Of a DNA stretch of 64,000 nt, positions 41,037-48,999 are shown one piece after another. Under the pieces are notes generated by a model. That model was not told where the DNA came from, ran no database searches, and worked only from the letters and a program-made list of their open reading frames with translations. Source of the stretch: DAIDKA01 sp036489445 (GTDB taxonomy: Bacteria; Pseudomonadota; Gammaproteobacteria; Steroidobacterales; Steroidobacteraceae); the NCBI GenBank assembly GCA_036489445.1, contig DASXFV010000017.1, positions 1 through 64,000 on the forward strand, written 5' to 3'. Numbering within the stretch: the first letter of the stretch is position 1; each line of letters starts with the position of its first letter. The translations under genes were made by a program, and so were the position numbers.

Positions 41037-42308
41037 TCAGGCCCGATCCAATGCCTCGCTGATATAACCGGCCGCGACGGCTGCGCCGTCGGTGCTGCCC
41101 AGGCTGACGGCGAGGTCACGGGCGGCGCCGGCATAGCGGGGGATGGTCAGCAGCGCCTGCAACTGCGCACGCAGGCGCCCCCGAGTCGCGCGGCGAAACG
41201 GCAGCGTTCGCGCTACGCCCAGGTGTACGGCGCGTGCCGCATTGTCCGGCTGGTCAAACGCCAGCGGCGTGATCAACTGCGGGCGTCCGGCGCGCAGGGC
41301 TTGGGAGAGCGTGCCGCTTCCTGCCTGGTGTACGACTGCGCAGGCGTGCGGAAATACGCGTGAATACGGCAGGTAGTCGAAGGCGCGAATCCAGGGCGGC
41401 AGCTGCGGTGCCGGGGCAGTTCCGGTTCCGGTGACCAGGATGGCGCGCCGTCCAAGCTGGGTCGCCGCCTCAATGGCGGCCGGCCAGAAGTCCGCGCCCA
41501 GCCATACCGCGGCAGACCCCAGTGCGAAGACGATGGGCGGCTCACCTGCGGCCAGAAAGGTATCCAGTTGCGCCAGGATCTTTGGCTCGGCCACCGTTCC
41601 GTCATACAGCGGGGCTCCGCAGATGTGGGTGTACGGCGGCCAGTCCGGCTGGGGTCGCATCAATGGGGCATCAAACAATGCCAGCGTGCCGCGGGGCGAG
41701 AATTGACCTTCAAACAGGTACACCGCATCAGAGGACGGCAATCCCAATTCGCGCCGGTAATCGTGCAGCGGTTGTTCCCAGCGGCGCACCGCGCCGCGGA
41801 TGAAGCGCAGCAGTGCGTTGTACATCCACGGCCCCATCCGGCGGGCGAGCTGCAGGGAGTTGATGGGCACCATGGCCGGTGGGTCGTTGCGCGATAGGAA
41901 GCTCGAGGGCGCCAGTATGGTGGAGAGCCAGGGCTTGTTTTGCTCAGCGGCAACCACCTGCAGCATGAACGTGAGCGGGTGGCTGATCAGCAGATCGGCC
42001 GCAGCTGCAGCCGCACGCAGCTGCTGATGTGATTCGCGCAGATGCGGCATGAGCAGGTCCCGCACCAGGTGCTGGGTCCCCCGCAGCGGATCAAACAGCC
42101 GGCGCGCCAGCACCTCGGGAGATCCAAAGTCGGCCAGGCTGGGCGCCACGGGCGCAAACTCCAGCCCCGCAGCTTCCACTGCCGCGCGGTAATCGGAGCA
42201 GGTGGCAATGCGGGCCACGTGCCCGCGCGTCTGCAGGGCGCGGCCCACGGCAATGTAGGGGTGCAGATCCCCCAGGGAGCCGAACGTCGCCAGCAGTACG
42301 CGTGCCAT
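41037..42308 (-). CDS. Glycosyltransferase of the UGT/MGT type (GT1 family)
   Basis: This 423-residue protein resembles macrolide- and sterol-type glycosyltransferases. The N-terminus VLLATFGSLGDLHPYIAVGRALQTRGH is the acceptor-domain start of this family; the C-terminal donor domain has AVVHQAGSGTLSQALRAGRPQLITPLAFDQPDNAARA, which contains the sugar-nucleotide motif with its His. No signal peptide is present. The acceptor and sugar are unknown; candidates include a lipid or small secondary metabolite. It is convergent with hslO (14 nt) and 21 nt downstream of mtgA. Confidence 0.8.
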   Translation of the reverse strand: MARVLLATFGSLGDLHPYIAVGRALQTRGHVARIATCSDYRAAVEAAGLEFAPVAPSLADFGSPEVLARRLFDPLRGTQHLVRDLLMPHLRESHQQLRAAAAAADLLISHPLTFMLQVVAAEQNKPWLSTILAPSSFLSRNDPPAMVPINSLQLARRMGPWMYNALLRFIRGAVRRWEQPLHDYRRELGLPSSDAVYLFEGQFSPRGTLALFDAPLMRPQPDWPPYTHICGAPLYDGTVAEPKILAQLDTFLAAGEPPIVFALGSAAVWLGADFWPAAIEAATQLGRRAILVTGTGTAPAPQLPPWIRAFDYLPYSRVFPHACAVVHQAGSGTLSQALRAGRPQLITPLAFDQPDNAARAVHLGVARTLPFRRATRGRLRAQLQALLTIPRYAGAARDLAVSLGSTDGAAVAAGYISEALDRA

Positions 42309-42329
42309 CGGTTCCGGTTGATCTGCCTG

Positions 42330-43031
42330 TCAGCTGTGGTTGAGATTCTTCAGATAACCACTATCACCCAGATCGCGCATCTGGCCCAGTATCCATTGGC
42401 GGCGACCGGCCACGTAAGTCGATGGCCGATCGGCATGCAAGCGCACCGGGTTGGGCAGCACGGCCGCCAGTTGTGCAGCCTCGGCGCGGGTCAGGGCCGC
42501 GGCATGCTTGTGAAAGTAAATCTGCGCGGCAGCCTCGATGCCATAGACACCGGGTCCGAATTGCGCGCTGTTCAGATAGACCTCAAGGATCCGGCTCTTG
42601 GGCCAGCACAGTTCCAGCAACACCGTGAACCACACCTCGAGCCCCTTGCGCAGATAGTTGTGCCCGTTCCATAGAAACAGGTTCTTGGCCGTCTGCTGCG
42701 AGATGGTGCTGGCGCCACGCGAGCGCACCCCGTCTTCCTGATCGCGCACCGCATCCTGGATGGAGCCGAAATCGAAGCCGTGATGAAACGGGAACTTCTG
42801 GTCCTCGGAGGCAATGACGGCCAGCTGCGCGTTGACCGAGATCCGATCGCGGGCCACCCAGGTGTGATGCAGGTGGAAGCTTGCATCACCGCGCAGCCAT
42901 GCCTCCCACCTCGCTTCGAGCATGAAGGCGCTGGTGATCGGGGGCCACCAGCGCATCAACCCTACCGCCCCCAGGCTCAGGAGCATACCGGCCAGAATCA
43001 GGCCCAGCACCCAACGCAGCAGCGTGCGCAC
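42330..43031 (-). CDS. mtgA: Monofunctional biosynthetic peptidoglycan transglycosylase
   Basis: MtgA polymerises lipid II into glycan strands without a transpeptidase domain. It has 233 residues with one N-terminal membrane segment and the GT51 motifs: the catalytic EDQKFPFHHGFD, RGASTISQQTAKNLFLW, and KSRILEVYLNSAQFGPGVYGIEAAAQIYF. The start is GTG at 43031 with no obvious ribosome-binding site. Confidence 0.94.
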   Translation of the reverse strand: MRTLLRWVLGLILAGMLLSLGAVGLMRWWPPITSAFMLEARWEAWLRGDASFHLHHTWVARDRISVNAQLAVIASEDQKFPFHHGFDFGSIQDAVRDQEDGVRSRGASTISQQTAKNLFLWNGHNYLRKGLEVWFTVLLELCWPKSRILEVYLNSAQFGPGVYGIEAAAQIYFHKHAAALTRAEAAQLAAVLPNPVRLHADRPSTYVAGRRQWILGQMRDLGDSGYLKNLNHS

Positions 43032-43066
43032 GAAGCGGCGGATGGCGGTACCGGGCCAGCGAGCCC

Positions 43067-43558
43067 TTAGCTGGCCGCGACTTCGCGCGCGGCAATGATC
43101 AGCACATCTTCCACGGGCACGTCATCGTGACCGCGGCGCCGACCGGTCTTCACAGCGGCGATCTCATCGATCACCTCCATGCCATCCACGACCTTGGCGA
43201 ACACGGCGTAACCATAGGAGCCGGGCTTGTGGTCCAGGAAATCGTTGTCCTTGAGATTGACGAAGAATTGCGAGGTGGCGCTGTTGATGTCATTGGTGCG
43301 GGCCATCGACAGGCTCCCCCGCGCATTCTTCAGGCCATTGCTGGCTTCGTTCTTGATGGGCGGGTGATTGGTTTTCTGGCTCATATCCGGTGTCAGACCC
43401 CCGCCTTGGATCACGAATCCGGGCACGACCCGGTGGAAAATGAGACCGTCGAAGAATTCCTCGCGCACATAACGCTCGAAATTCTCGACCGTGACCGGCG
43501 CTTCTTTGGGGAACAGCTCGATGGTGAAGTCGCCGAGCGTGGTCTGGAATCGGATCAT
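43067..43558 (-). CDS. ppiB: Peptidyl-prolyl cis-trans isomerase, cyclophilin type
   Basis: A cytoplasmic cyclophilin of 163 residues without a signal peptide. Catalytic and binding residues are in FHRVVPGFVIQGG and SMARTNDINSATSQFFVNL, the cyclophilin signature. An aaggaag ribosome-binding site precedes the ATG. It lies between prmC and mtgA on the same strand. Confidence 0.94.
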   Translation of the reverse strand: MIRFQTTLGDFTIELFPKEAPVTVENFERYVREEFFDGLIFHRVVPGFVIQGGGLTPDMSQKTNHPPIKNEASNGLKNARGSLSMARTNDINSATSQFFVNLKDNDFLDHKPGSYGYAVFAKVVDGMEVIDEIAAVKTGRRRGHDDVPVEDVLIIAAREVAAS

Positions 43559-43595
43559 GAAAAGCTTCCTTGTGCCTTGATCGGTGGGCGCGATC

Positions 43596-44435
43596 TCAAG
43601 GCCACTGACCCTCGGTCACCCGCTCGTGGCCGCCCAGATCGCGGTGGGAGCGTACGCTGCCGAAGCCGCGCCCGACAAGTTCCTGCGCCACTGCGGCGGC
43701 CTGGGTGGCTCCATGTTCCAGGGCCAGCCAGGCCCCGGCATGCAGGTGATCCGGCGCCGCCCGAATGATGGCGCGCAGGTCGGCCAGGGCATCCACACCC
43801 GGCGTCAGTGCCTGCCGGGGCTCATGGGCCAGATCCAGCAGCGCCGGGTCCCGCGCGTCCACGTAGGGCGGATTGCTGACCACCAGCTCGAAGCGCTGTC
43901 CGGGGAGCCCGGAAAACCAGTTGCCGTGCGCGAAATTCACGTTGGCGATGGCCAGCCGCCGGGCATTGTCCCGGGCCACGGCCAATGCTGCTGGCGAGGC
44001 ATCAATGGCCAGCAACTGCCAGGCGGGCCGCTCCACCGCCAGCGCCAGCGCGATGGCGCCCGAACCGGTGCCCAGGTCCAGCACCCGCGCGGCGGGCGCA
44101 CTGCACAGCGCCAGGGCACGCTCGACCAGCAGTTCCGTTTCCGGCCGCGGCACCAGTACGTCGCGGGTCACGCACAGTTCGAGGGTCCAGAACTCCCGCG
44201 TGCCCGTGATATAGGCCAGCGGCTCGCCCCCCGCACGACGTTCGACGAGCGCCAGATAGTGCTGCAGCTGCGCGGCAGTCCGCGGCTCTTCCGGGTGGGA
44301 TCTCAGCCGCACGGGGGCAACCCCCAAGCTGAATGCCAGCAGGATTGCGGCATCAAGGCTCGGGCATTCGAGCACTGGCGCCAGCAGCGCCGTGCCCCGC
44401 GCCAGCAAATCCGAAGTCGTGGGCTGCACGGTCAT
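43596..44435 (-). CDS. prmC: Peptide chain release factor N5-glutamine methyltransferase
   Basis: PrmC methylates the glutamine of the GGQ motif in release factors; the RF1 gene prfA is 3.3 kb away on the same strand. It has 279 residues. The S-adenosylmethionine motif VLDLGTGSGAIALALA and the substrate-binding VVSNPPYVDARD (NPPY) are characteristic. In many relatives prmC directly follows prfA; here a two-component system and a psiF-like gene lie between. Confidence 0.95.
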   Translation of the reverse strand: MTVQPTTSDLLARGTALLAPVLECPSLDAAILLAFSLGVAPVRLRSHPEEPRTAAQLQHYLALVERRAGGEPLAYITGTREFWTLELCVTRDVLVPRPETELLVERALALCSAPAARVLDLGTGSGAIALALAVERPAWQLLAIDASPAALAVARDNARRLAIANVNFAHGNWFSGLPGQRFELVVSNPPYVDARDPALLDLAHEPRQALTPGVDALADLRAIIRAAPDHLHAGAWLALEHGATQAAAVAQELVGRGFGSVRSHRDLGGHERVTEGQWP

Positions 44436-44439
44436 CCTT

Positions 44440-44445
44440 TAGTAT
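44440..44445 (+). promoter_or_regulatory. Putative -10 element of the 44452 gene (leaderless arrangement)
   Basis: TAGTAT (4 of 6) ends 6 nt before the ATG at 44452 and no Shine-Dalgarno sequence is visible in tagcgc. The layout repeats that of amgK, lipA and the TPR lipoprotein gene. No clear -35 was found. Confidence 0.35.
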
Positions 44446-44451
44446 TAGCGC

Positions 44452-45345
44452 ATGCCACAGATTTTATATCCCCCCGCCGCGGCGCAGACCCTGGGTGAAG
44501 TGCTGAAGACCGGAGCACAGATTTTCCGTTTGTCGCTCAATGCCACCTTGCCCTACGGCGTCATTGTCGCGATTTGCGGTGATCTGGCCAATCTGCGCTC
44601 GCTTGCCATGAATGCGCCGCTGCAGGGCTTTGACAGCACTGATCCGGTGTGGTGGGCCTGGAACGTCGCCGGCAGCATTCTTGCACTGCTGTTCAGCAGC
44701 GCGCTGATCCTGCGGCAGAAGGCGCTGGCGGCCGGTGAGCGACCGAGTCTCGCGGCGGAGTTGCGCCAGTCCGTGGTGCTGCTGTCGCGGTTGATCGTGT
44801 GTGTGGCGCTGTGCACTTTAGCCATGGTCGTTGCCATGCTGCCCTTCGGTATGGCGCTGCCCATGACGGGGCTGAACCCGGCGCTGACGAATCTGGCCTC
44901 GGTCAATGTGGGCATGCTGCTGCTGTTGATTCCCCTGTCACTGCCCGGGGCGTGGCTGTCGCTGGGCCTGTTCTTTGCCCCTGTGGCGCTGATCCTGAAA
45001 AAGCTCGGACCCATCGAGGCCATGCGCTTCAGCTTCCGGCTGCTGCGCGGCAACTGGTGGCGCACCTCGGTGCTGACGGCCGTCATGGTTGGAGTGCTGC
45101 TGGGCATGCTGTTGCTGGTGGCCATGATGGCGGCAGCGGTTGCGCTGGGTATGGGGATTTCGGATCTCAAGGTGGCCACAACGCTCGCCATTCCGGTAGG
45201 GGTCATCTGCGGCGCCATCATTGTGCCGTGGTGCGGTGCGCAGGTACTGGCCATGATGGGCGACCTCACCGTGCGCCAGAATGAAGCCCGTCGCGCCGGC
45301 CCCGGCGCGGGCGCAGGTAGCGGGCCTGGCCCTGGGCTTAAGTGA
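44452..45345 (+). CDS. Multi-pass inner-membrane protein of unknown function
   Basis: The 297-residue product has about six hydrophobic segments (roughly 30-50, 70-90, 108-135, 150-185, 200-230, 235-260) and a glycine/alanine/proline-rich tail. The FSFRLLRGNWWRTSVL motif before the fifth segment is shared by several poorly characterised membrane proteins. I do not recognise the family firmly. It is divergent from prmC and ends 7 nt before a response-regulator gene, so it may be cotranscribed with the two-component system. Confidence 0.65.
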   Translation: MPQILYPPAAAQTLGEVLKTGAQIFRLSLNATLPYGVIVAICGDLANLRSLAMNAPLQGFDSTDPVWWAWNVAGSILALLFSSALILRQKALAAGERPSLAAELRQSVVLLSRLIVCVALCTLAMVVAMLPFGMALPMTGLNPALTNLASVNVGMLLLLIPLSLPGAWLSLGLFFAPVALILKKLGPIEAMRFSFRLLRGNWWRTSVLTAVMVGVLLGMLLLVAMMAAAVALGMGISDLKVATTLAIPVGVICGAIIVPWCGAQVLAMMGDLTVRQNEARRAGPGAGAGSGPGPGLK

Positions 45346-45352
45346 GTCACGC

Positions 45353-46045
45353 ATGAATCTGCTGCTGATCGAGGATGACCTGGAGGCCGCGAAGTTCCTG
45401 CAGAAGGGACTGAAGGAAAGCGGTTACTCCGTGGCGCTGGCCGTCGACGGTCGGGATGGCCTCAAGCAGGCGCAGGAACAGGTGTTTGATCTGTTGATCA
45501 CCGACCGCATGCTGCCGCACCTGGACGGTCTGGCGCTGATACGGGCCCTGCGCGAACAAGGTGTGCGTACCCCGGTGCTGGTCTTAAGTGCCTTGGGCAC
45601 AGTGGACGATCGGGTGCTGGGACTGAAGGCCGGTGGCGATGACTATCTGACCAAGCCCTTCGCGTTCTCAGAACTGCTGGCCCGCATCGAAGCACTGCTT
45701 CGCCGCAGCGCCGCGCAGAAAAATGTGCCCCAGACCCGGATCCGTGTGGCGGACCTGGAGATGGACCTGCTCAGCCGCGCGGTCACACGCGCCGGCAGGG
45801 AAATCCAGCTCACCGCCCGCGAGTTCAAGCTGCTGGAGTTCCTGATGCGCCATGCCGAGCAGGTGGTGACGCGCACCATGCTGCTGGAAGGGGTGTGGGA
45901 TCTGCAGTTTGATCCGCAGACCAATCTCATCGACGTGCACATGAGCCGGCTGCGTCAGGCTGTGGACAAGGGCTTCGCGCGACCGCTCATCCACACCGTG
46001 CGCGGCGCGGGCTACGTAATCCGCGATGAAGATAAGTCCGCTTAG
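45353..46045 (+). CDS. OmpR-family response regulator (second two-component system)
   Basis: The 230-residue protein has a receiver domain with EDD at 7-9, Asp51 (LLITDRMLP) and the TKPF lysine, followed by a winged-helix domain (TAREFKLLEFLMRHAEQVVTR, NLIDVHMSRLRQAVDKGF, TVRGAGYVI). This pattern resembles the CzcR/CusR/QseB branch. The ATG at 45353 is preferred over a longer frame that overlaps the upstream membrane gene. The partner kinase overlaps by 20 nt. Confidence 0.9.
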   Translation: MNLLLIEDDLEAAKFLQKGLKESGYSVALAVDGRDGLKQAQEQVFDLLITDRMLPHLDGLALIRALREQGVRTPVLVLSALGTVDDRVLGLKAGGDDYLTKPFAFSELLARIEALLRRSAAQKNVPQTRIRVADLEMDLLSRAVTRAGREIQLTAREFKLLEFLMRHAEQVVTRTMLLEGVWDLQFDPQTNLIDVHMSRLRQAVDKGFARPLIHTVRGAGYVIRDEDKSA

Positions 46046-47387
46046 GACTTCGGCGGCCAGGCTGGCGCTGGGCTATGGCGCCATATTCACCCTGGGCGTG
46101 AGCGCGCTGCTGGGCACTGTCTACTTTCTGACCATGAGGGTCATCGCGAACGATGCCGACGCGGTGATTTCCGCGGAGCTGGAGGGCCTGACGGACGCAT
46201 ACCATCGGGACGGATTGTCGGGCCTCTCCATTGAACTGAGCTTTCGCGCGGACAGCTGGTGGCAGACCGGGGCGGTGTATCTGCTCGTGGACCCCAATCT
46301 GGTGAAGGAAGCCGGCAATCTGACGAGTTGGCCATTCGATGGCATTCCCAACAGTCAGTGGACCCAGTTCGATCTCACCAACGCGAAGCGGATCCACCCG
46401 GTGCGCGCCAGTGTTTCACTGCTGCCCGATGGCCATCGGCTGCTGGTTGGGATCGACGTGACGCAGCAGGGGCGGTTCGCCAGTACCTTCCGCTATGCGA
46501 CGTTGTGGGGCATCGGGCTCACGGCGCTCGGGGGAGCGATCGCAGGATATTTTCTCAGCCGCAAGCTCACTCGCCGGGTGCAAAGCGTCGCAGAAACCTG
46601 CGATGCCATCGTCGGCGGCGATCTGGATCGCCGTTTGCCGATGGACGGATCGCAGGATGAGTTCGATGCGCTGGCGCTGGCGGTCAACAACATGGTCGAC
46701 CGTCTTGCGGAGAACGCACAGTTGTTGCGGGCCACCTTCGACAGTGCGGCGCATGACCTGCGCGGGCCGCTGTACCGGCTGCGAGGACGCCTCGAGGATG
46801 CCGGCCGAATCCCGACTACTGAAGTGCCCGTGCGCGCCGGCATCGACGCCGCCCTGACGGAGCTGGACCGCGTGCAGCGCACGCTGGCCACACTGCTGCA
46901 GATCGCTCACGCCGAAACCGGCATGGCGGCCGCGAATCGCGCCAGCGTGGATCTTGCCGACCTGATCACGGATATCGGCGAACTGTACGAGCCGGCGGCG
47001 CGTGACAAGAGCCTGACGCTGCAGGTGCAGGCCACGGGCAATTGCCAGGTGAATGGCAATCGCCAGCTCCTGGCGCAACTGGTGGCCAATCTGGTGGAGA
47101 ACTCTCTGAAATATATCGCCGCCGGTGGTCATATCGATATCCGCGCCTACCGTGAAGAGCCGCTGGTGTGGCTGATGGTGGCGGATGATGGCCCGGGCAT
47201 TGCGTACAAGGATCGCGCCTCGGCACTCAAACCGTTCGTGCGCTTGCCGCAGGCGCAGTCCAAGGATGGCAGTGGATTGGGCTTGAGTCTGGTGGCGGCG
47301 ATCGCCAGGCTGCATCACGCGCAACTGCTGCTGGAAGACAATCAGCCCGGCTTACGGGTTCGGCTTGGGCTGGCTGCCGGGGCGTGA
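46026..47387 (+). CDS. Sensor histidine kinase (second two-component system)
   Basis: The 453-residue kinase has a membrane segment at about 13-37, a periplasmic domain of about 120 residues (aromatic-rich: DSWWQTGAVYLL), a second membrane segment near 158-176, a HAMP domain, and the kinase core with His243 in SAAHDLRGPLYRLR, then LVENSLKYIAAGG, ADDGPGI and GSGLGLSLVAAIARLH. It starts inside the regulator gene and its end overlaps the convergent psiF-like gene by 36 nt. The signal is unknown; similar kinases respond to metals or envelope stress. Confidence 0.9.
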   Translation: MKISPLRTSAARLALGYGAIFTLGVSALLGTVYFLTMRVIANDADAVISAELEGLTDAYHRDGLSGLSIELSFRADSWWQTGAVYLLVDPNLVKEAGNLTSWPFDGIPNSQWTQFDLTNAKRIHPVRASVSLLPDGHRLLVGIDVTQQGRFASTFRYATLWGIGLTALGGAIAGYFLSRKLTRRVQSVAETCDAIVGGDLDRRLPMDGSQDEFDALALAVNNMVDRLAENAQLLRATFDSAAHDLRGPLYRLRGRLEDAGRIPTTEVPVRAGIDAALTELDRVQRTLATLLQIAHAETGMAAANRASVDLADLITDIGELYEPAARDKSLTLQVQATGNCQVNGNRQLLAQLVANLVENSLKYIAAGGHIDIRAYREEPLVWLMVADDGPGIAYKDRASALKPFVRLPQAQSKDGSGLGLSLVAAIARLHHAQLLLEDNQPGLRVRLGLAAGA

Positions 47388-47681
47388 GCTGGCGTGGGTG
47401 CGGTGTGGCGCCATGCAGGTTTTGATGAAAGTTTCGCGGGGGGCGGACTGCAGTTTGCGGCCGTCGGCGACAGCATTGCAGCGGCGCATTCGCTGTTGCA
47501 CGTTCTTCGATACCGGCGTGGCGGGCACCGCCTGCAGAGGCGGGGTCGCGGTGACCGGATGGGTTGCTGTGCCGGTATCGGCCCACGCGACCGGTACCGG
47601 GAATGCGCTACCTGCCGTCATCACGAACAACGCCCCGATGATAAGCCCCTTGCTGAAATGTGCTGCGCCGTGCGACCTCAT
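47352..47681 (-). CDS. PsiF-like small exported protein
   Basis: The 109-residue product has a signal peptide (hydrophobic KGLIIGALFVMTAGSAF, cleavage near AWA-D) and, after a Pro/Thr-rich stretch, the segment QQRMRRCNAVADGRKL followed by RETFIKTCM, the PsiF repeat with its two cysteines. In E. coli psiF is phosphate-starvation inducible and its function is unknown. Its 3' end overlaps the kinase gene tail-to-tail. ATG at 47681 is chosen over a TTG two codons upstream. Confidence 0.75.
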   Translation of the reverse strand: MRSHGAAHFSKGLIIGALFVMTAGSAFPVPVAWADTGTATHPVTATPPLQAVPATPVSKNVQQRMRRCNAVADGRKLQSAPRETFIKTCMAPHRTHASSRPGSQPKPNP

Positions 47682-47792
47682 GCGCAAACAATAGCGAACC
47701 TGAATATGCGAGCGGCGTGCAGGCGTATTAAGAATGTTTAACGCGTCATAAGGCCGATGTCGTCTGTGGAGGCGGCCTGCGTCGCCCGCGCA

Positions 47793-48872
47793 TCACTGCA
47801 GCGCGGCCAGTTCCTCGGCCTGATGTTCCTGCTGGAGGGCATGGATGAGTTCGTCCAGATTGCCGTCCATGACGTCGGCCAACTTGTAGAGCGTGAGATT
47901 GATGCGGTGATCCGTGACGCGTCCCTGCGGAAAGTTGTAGGTGCGGATGCGCTCTGAGCGATCGCCGCTGCCGACCTGCAGCTTGCGGGCGTGGGCCTGC
48001 TCGCTGTGCTGTTTTTCCTGCTCCGCGGCCAGCAGTCGCGCCTTCAACAAGGACATCGCCTTGGAACGGTTCTTGTGCTGCGAACGCTCTTCCTGGCACT
48101 CGACCACCAAGCCGCTGGGAATGTGTGTGATGCGGATGGCCGAATCCGTCTTATTCACATGCTGGCCGCCGGCCCCGGAGGAGCGATAGGTATCGACGCG
48201 CAGGTCCGCCGGATTGATCTCAATCTTCGCCACTTCATCGGTTTCCGGAAGGATGGCCACCGTGCACGCCGAAGTGTGGATACGTCCCTGGGCCTCCGTG
48301 GCCGGTACGCGCTGCACCCGATGGGTGCCGGCTTCAAAGCGGAACTGGAAAAAAGCGTTGAGGCCTGTGATGCGGCAGATCACTTCCTTGTAGCCACCGT
48401 GTTCGCCCGGGCTCTCACTGATGATTTCCGTGGCGAAGCCGCGTGCCTGGGCGTAACGCAGGTACATGCGCAACAGGTCGCCGGCGAAAATCGCCGCCTC
48501 ATCGCCGCCGGTGCCGGCCCGCACTTCCAGGAAGATGTTCTTGTCGTCGCGCGGATCGCGCGGAATCAGCAAGGCGCGCAGATCCGCCTCGGTGCTGAGT
48601 AGGGCGCTGTCCAGCCTTTGCATCTCCTCGGCCGCCATCGCGCGCATGGAAGGATCCGGGTCCGCGGCCATCTGCCCGGCCGTCTCAAGCTCGGCCTCCA
48701 GGGCGCGGTAGGCCTGAAAGCGCTCGGTCAGCGGTTGTAGGCGAGAATACTCCATGGAGAGTTCACGAAATTGCTGCGAGCCGCCGTCCGTGGATGGCTC
48801 AGCCAGCAGACCAGCGACTTCCTCGAAGCGATCGAGCATTTTCTCCAGGCGTTGGCGAATCGAATCCTTCAT
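47793..48872 (-). CDS. prfA: Peptide chain release factor 1
   Basis: RF1 ends translation at UAA and UAG. It has 359 residues. The GGQ catalytic motif is in RSSGAGGQHVNKTDSAIRITH, the substrate of PrmC, and the stop-codon-recognition domain precedes it (PATEAQGRIHTSACTVAILPE). hemA, often just upstream, is absent; the gene is instead divergent from a TPR lipoprotein gene. Confidence 0.97.
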   Translation of the reverse strand: MKDSIRQRLEKMLDRFEEVAGLLAEPSTDGGSQQFRELSMEYSRLQPLTERFQAYRALEAELETAGQMAADPDPSMRAMAAEEMQRLDSALLSTEADLRALLIPRDPRDDKNIFLEVRAGTGGDEAAIFAGDLLRMYLRYAQARGFATEIISESPGEHGGYKEVICRITGLNAFFQFRFEAGTHRVQRVPATEAQGRIHTSACTVAILPETDEVAKIEINPADLRVDTYRSSGAGGQHVNKTDSAIRITHIPSGLVVECQEERSQHKNRSKAMSLLKARLLAAEQEKQHSEQAHARKLQVGSGDRSERIRTYNFPQGRVTDHRINLTLYKLADVMDGNLDELIHALQQEHQAEELAALQ

Positions 48873-48962
48873 TGCGTTACATAGAGTTACAGGATCAGCC
48901 CGGAAGCGGGCGCGGCATTCTCATGGATGCCTCAGGTGGGTGACAAGGCATGTATGCAGCGC

Positions 48963-48991
48963 TCCACACAGGCCCTCCGGACAGATATATA
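48963..48991 (+). promoter_or_regulatory. Putative promoter of the TPR lipoprotein gene (leaderless arrangement)
   Basis: TCCACA (48963-48968, 4 of 6) and TATATA (48986-48991) are 17 bp apart. The -10 ends 8 nt before the ATG at 49000, and gtggccac in between has no Shine-Dalgarno match. The transcript would start at or within a few bases of the start codon. Confidence 0.45.
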
Positions 48992-48999
48992 GTGGCCAC

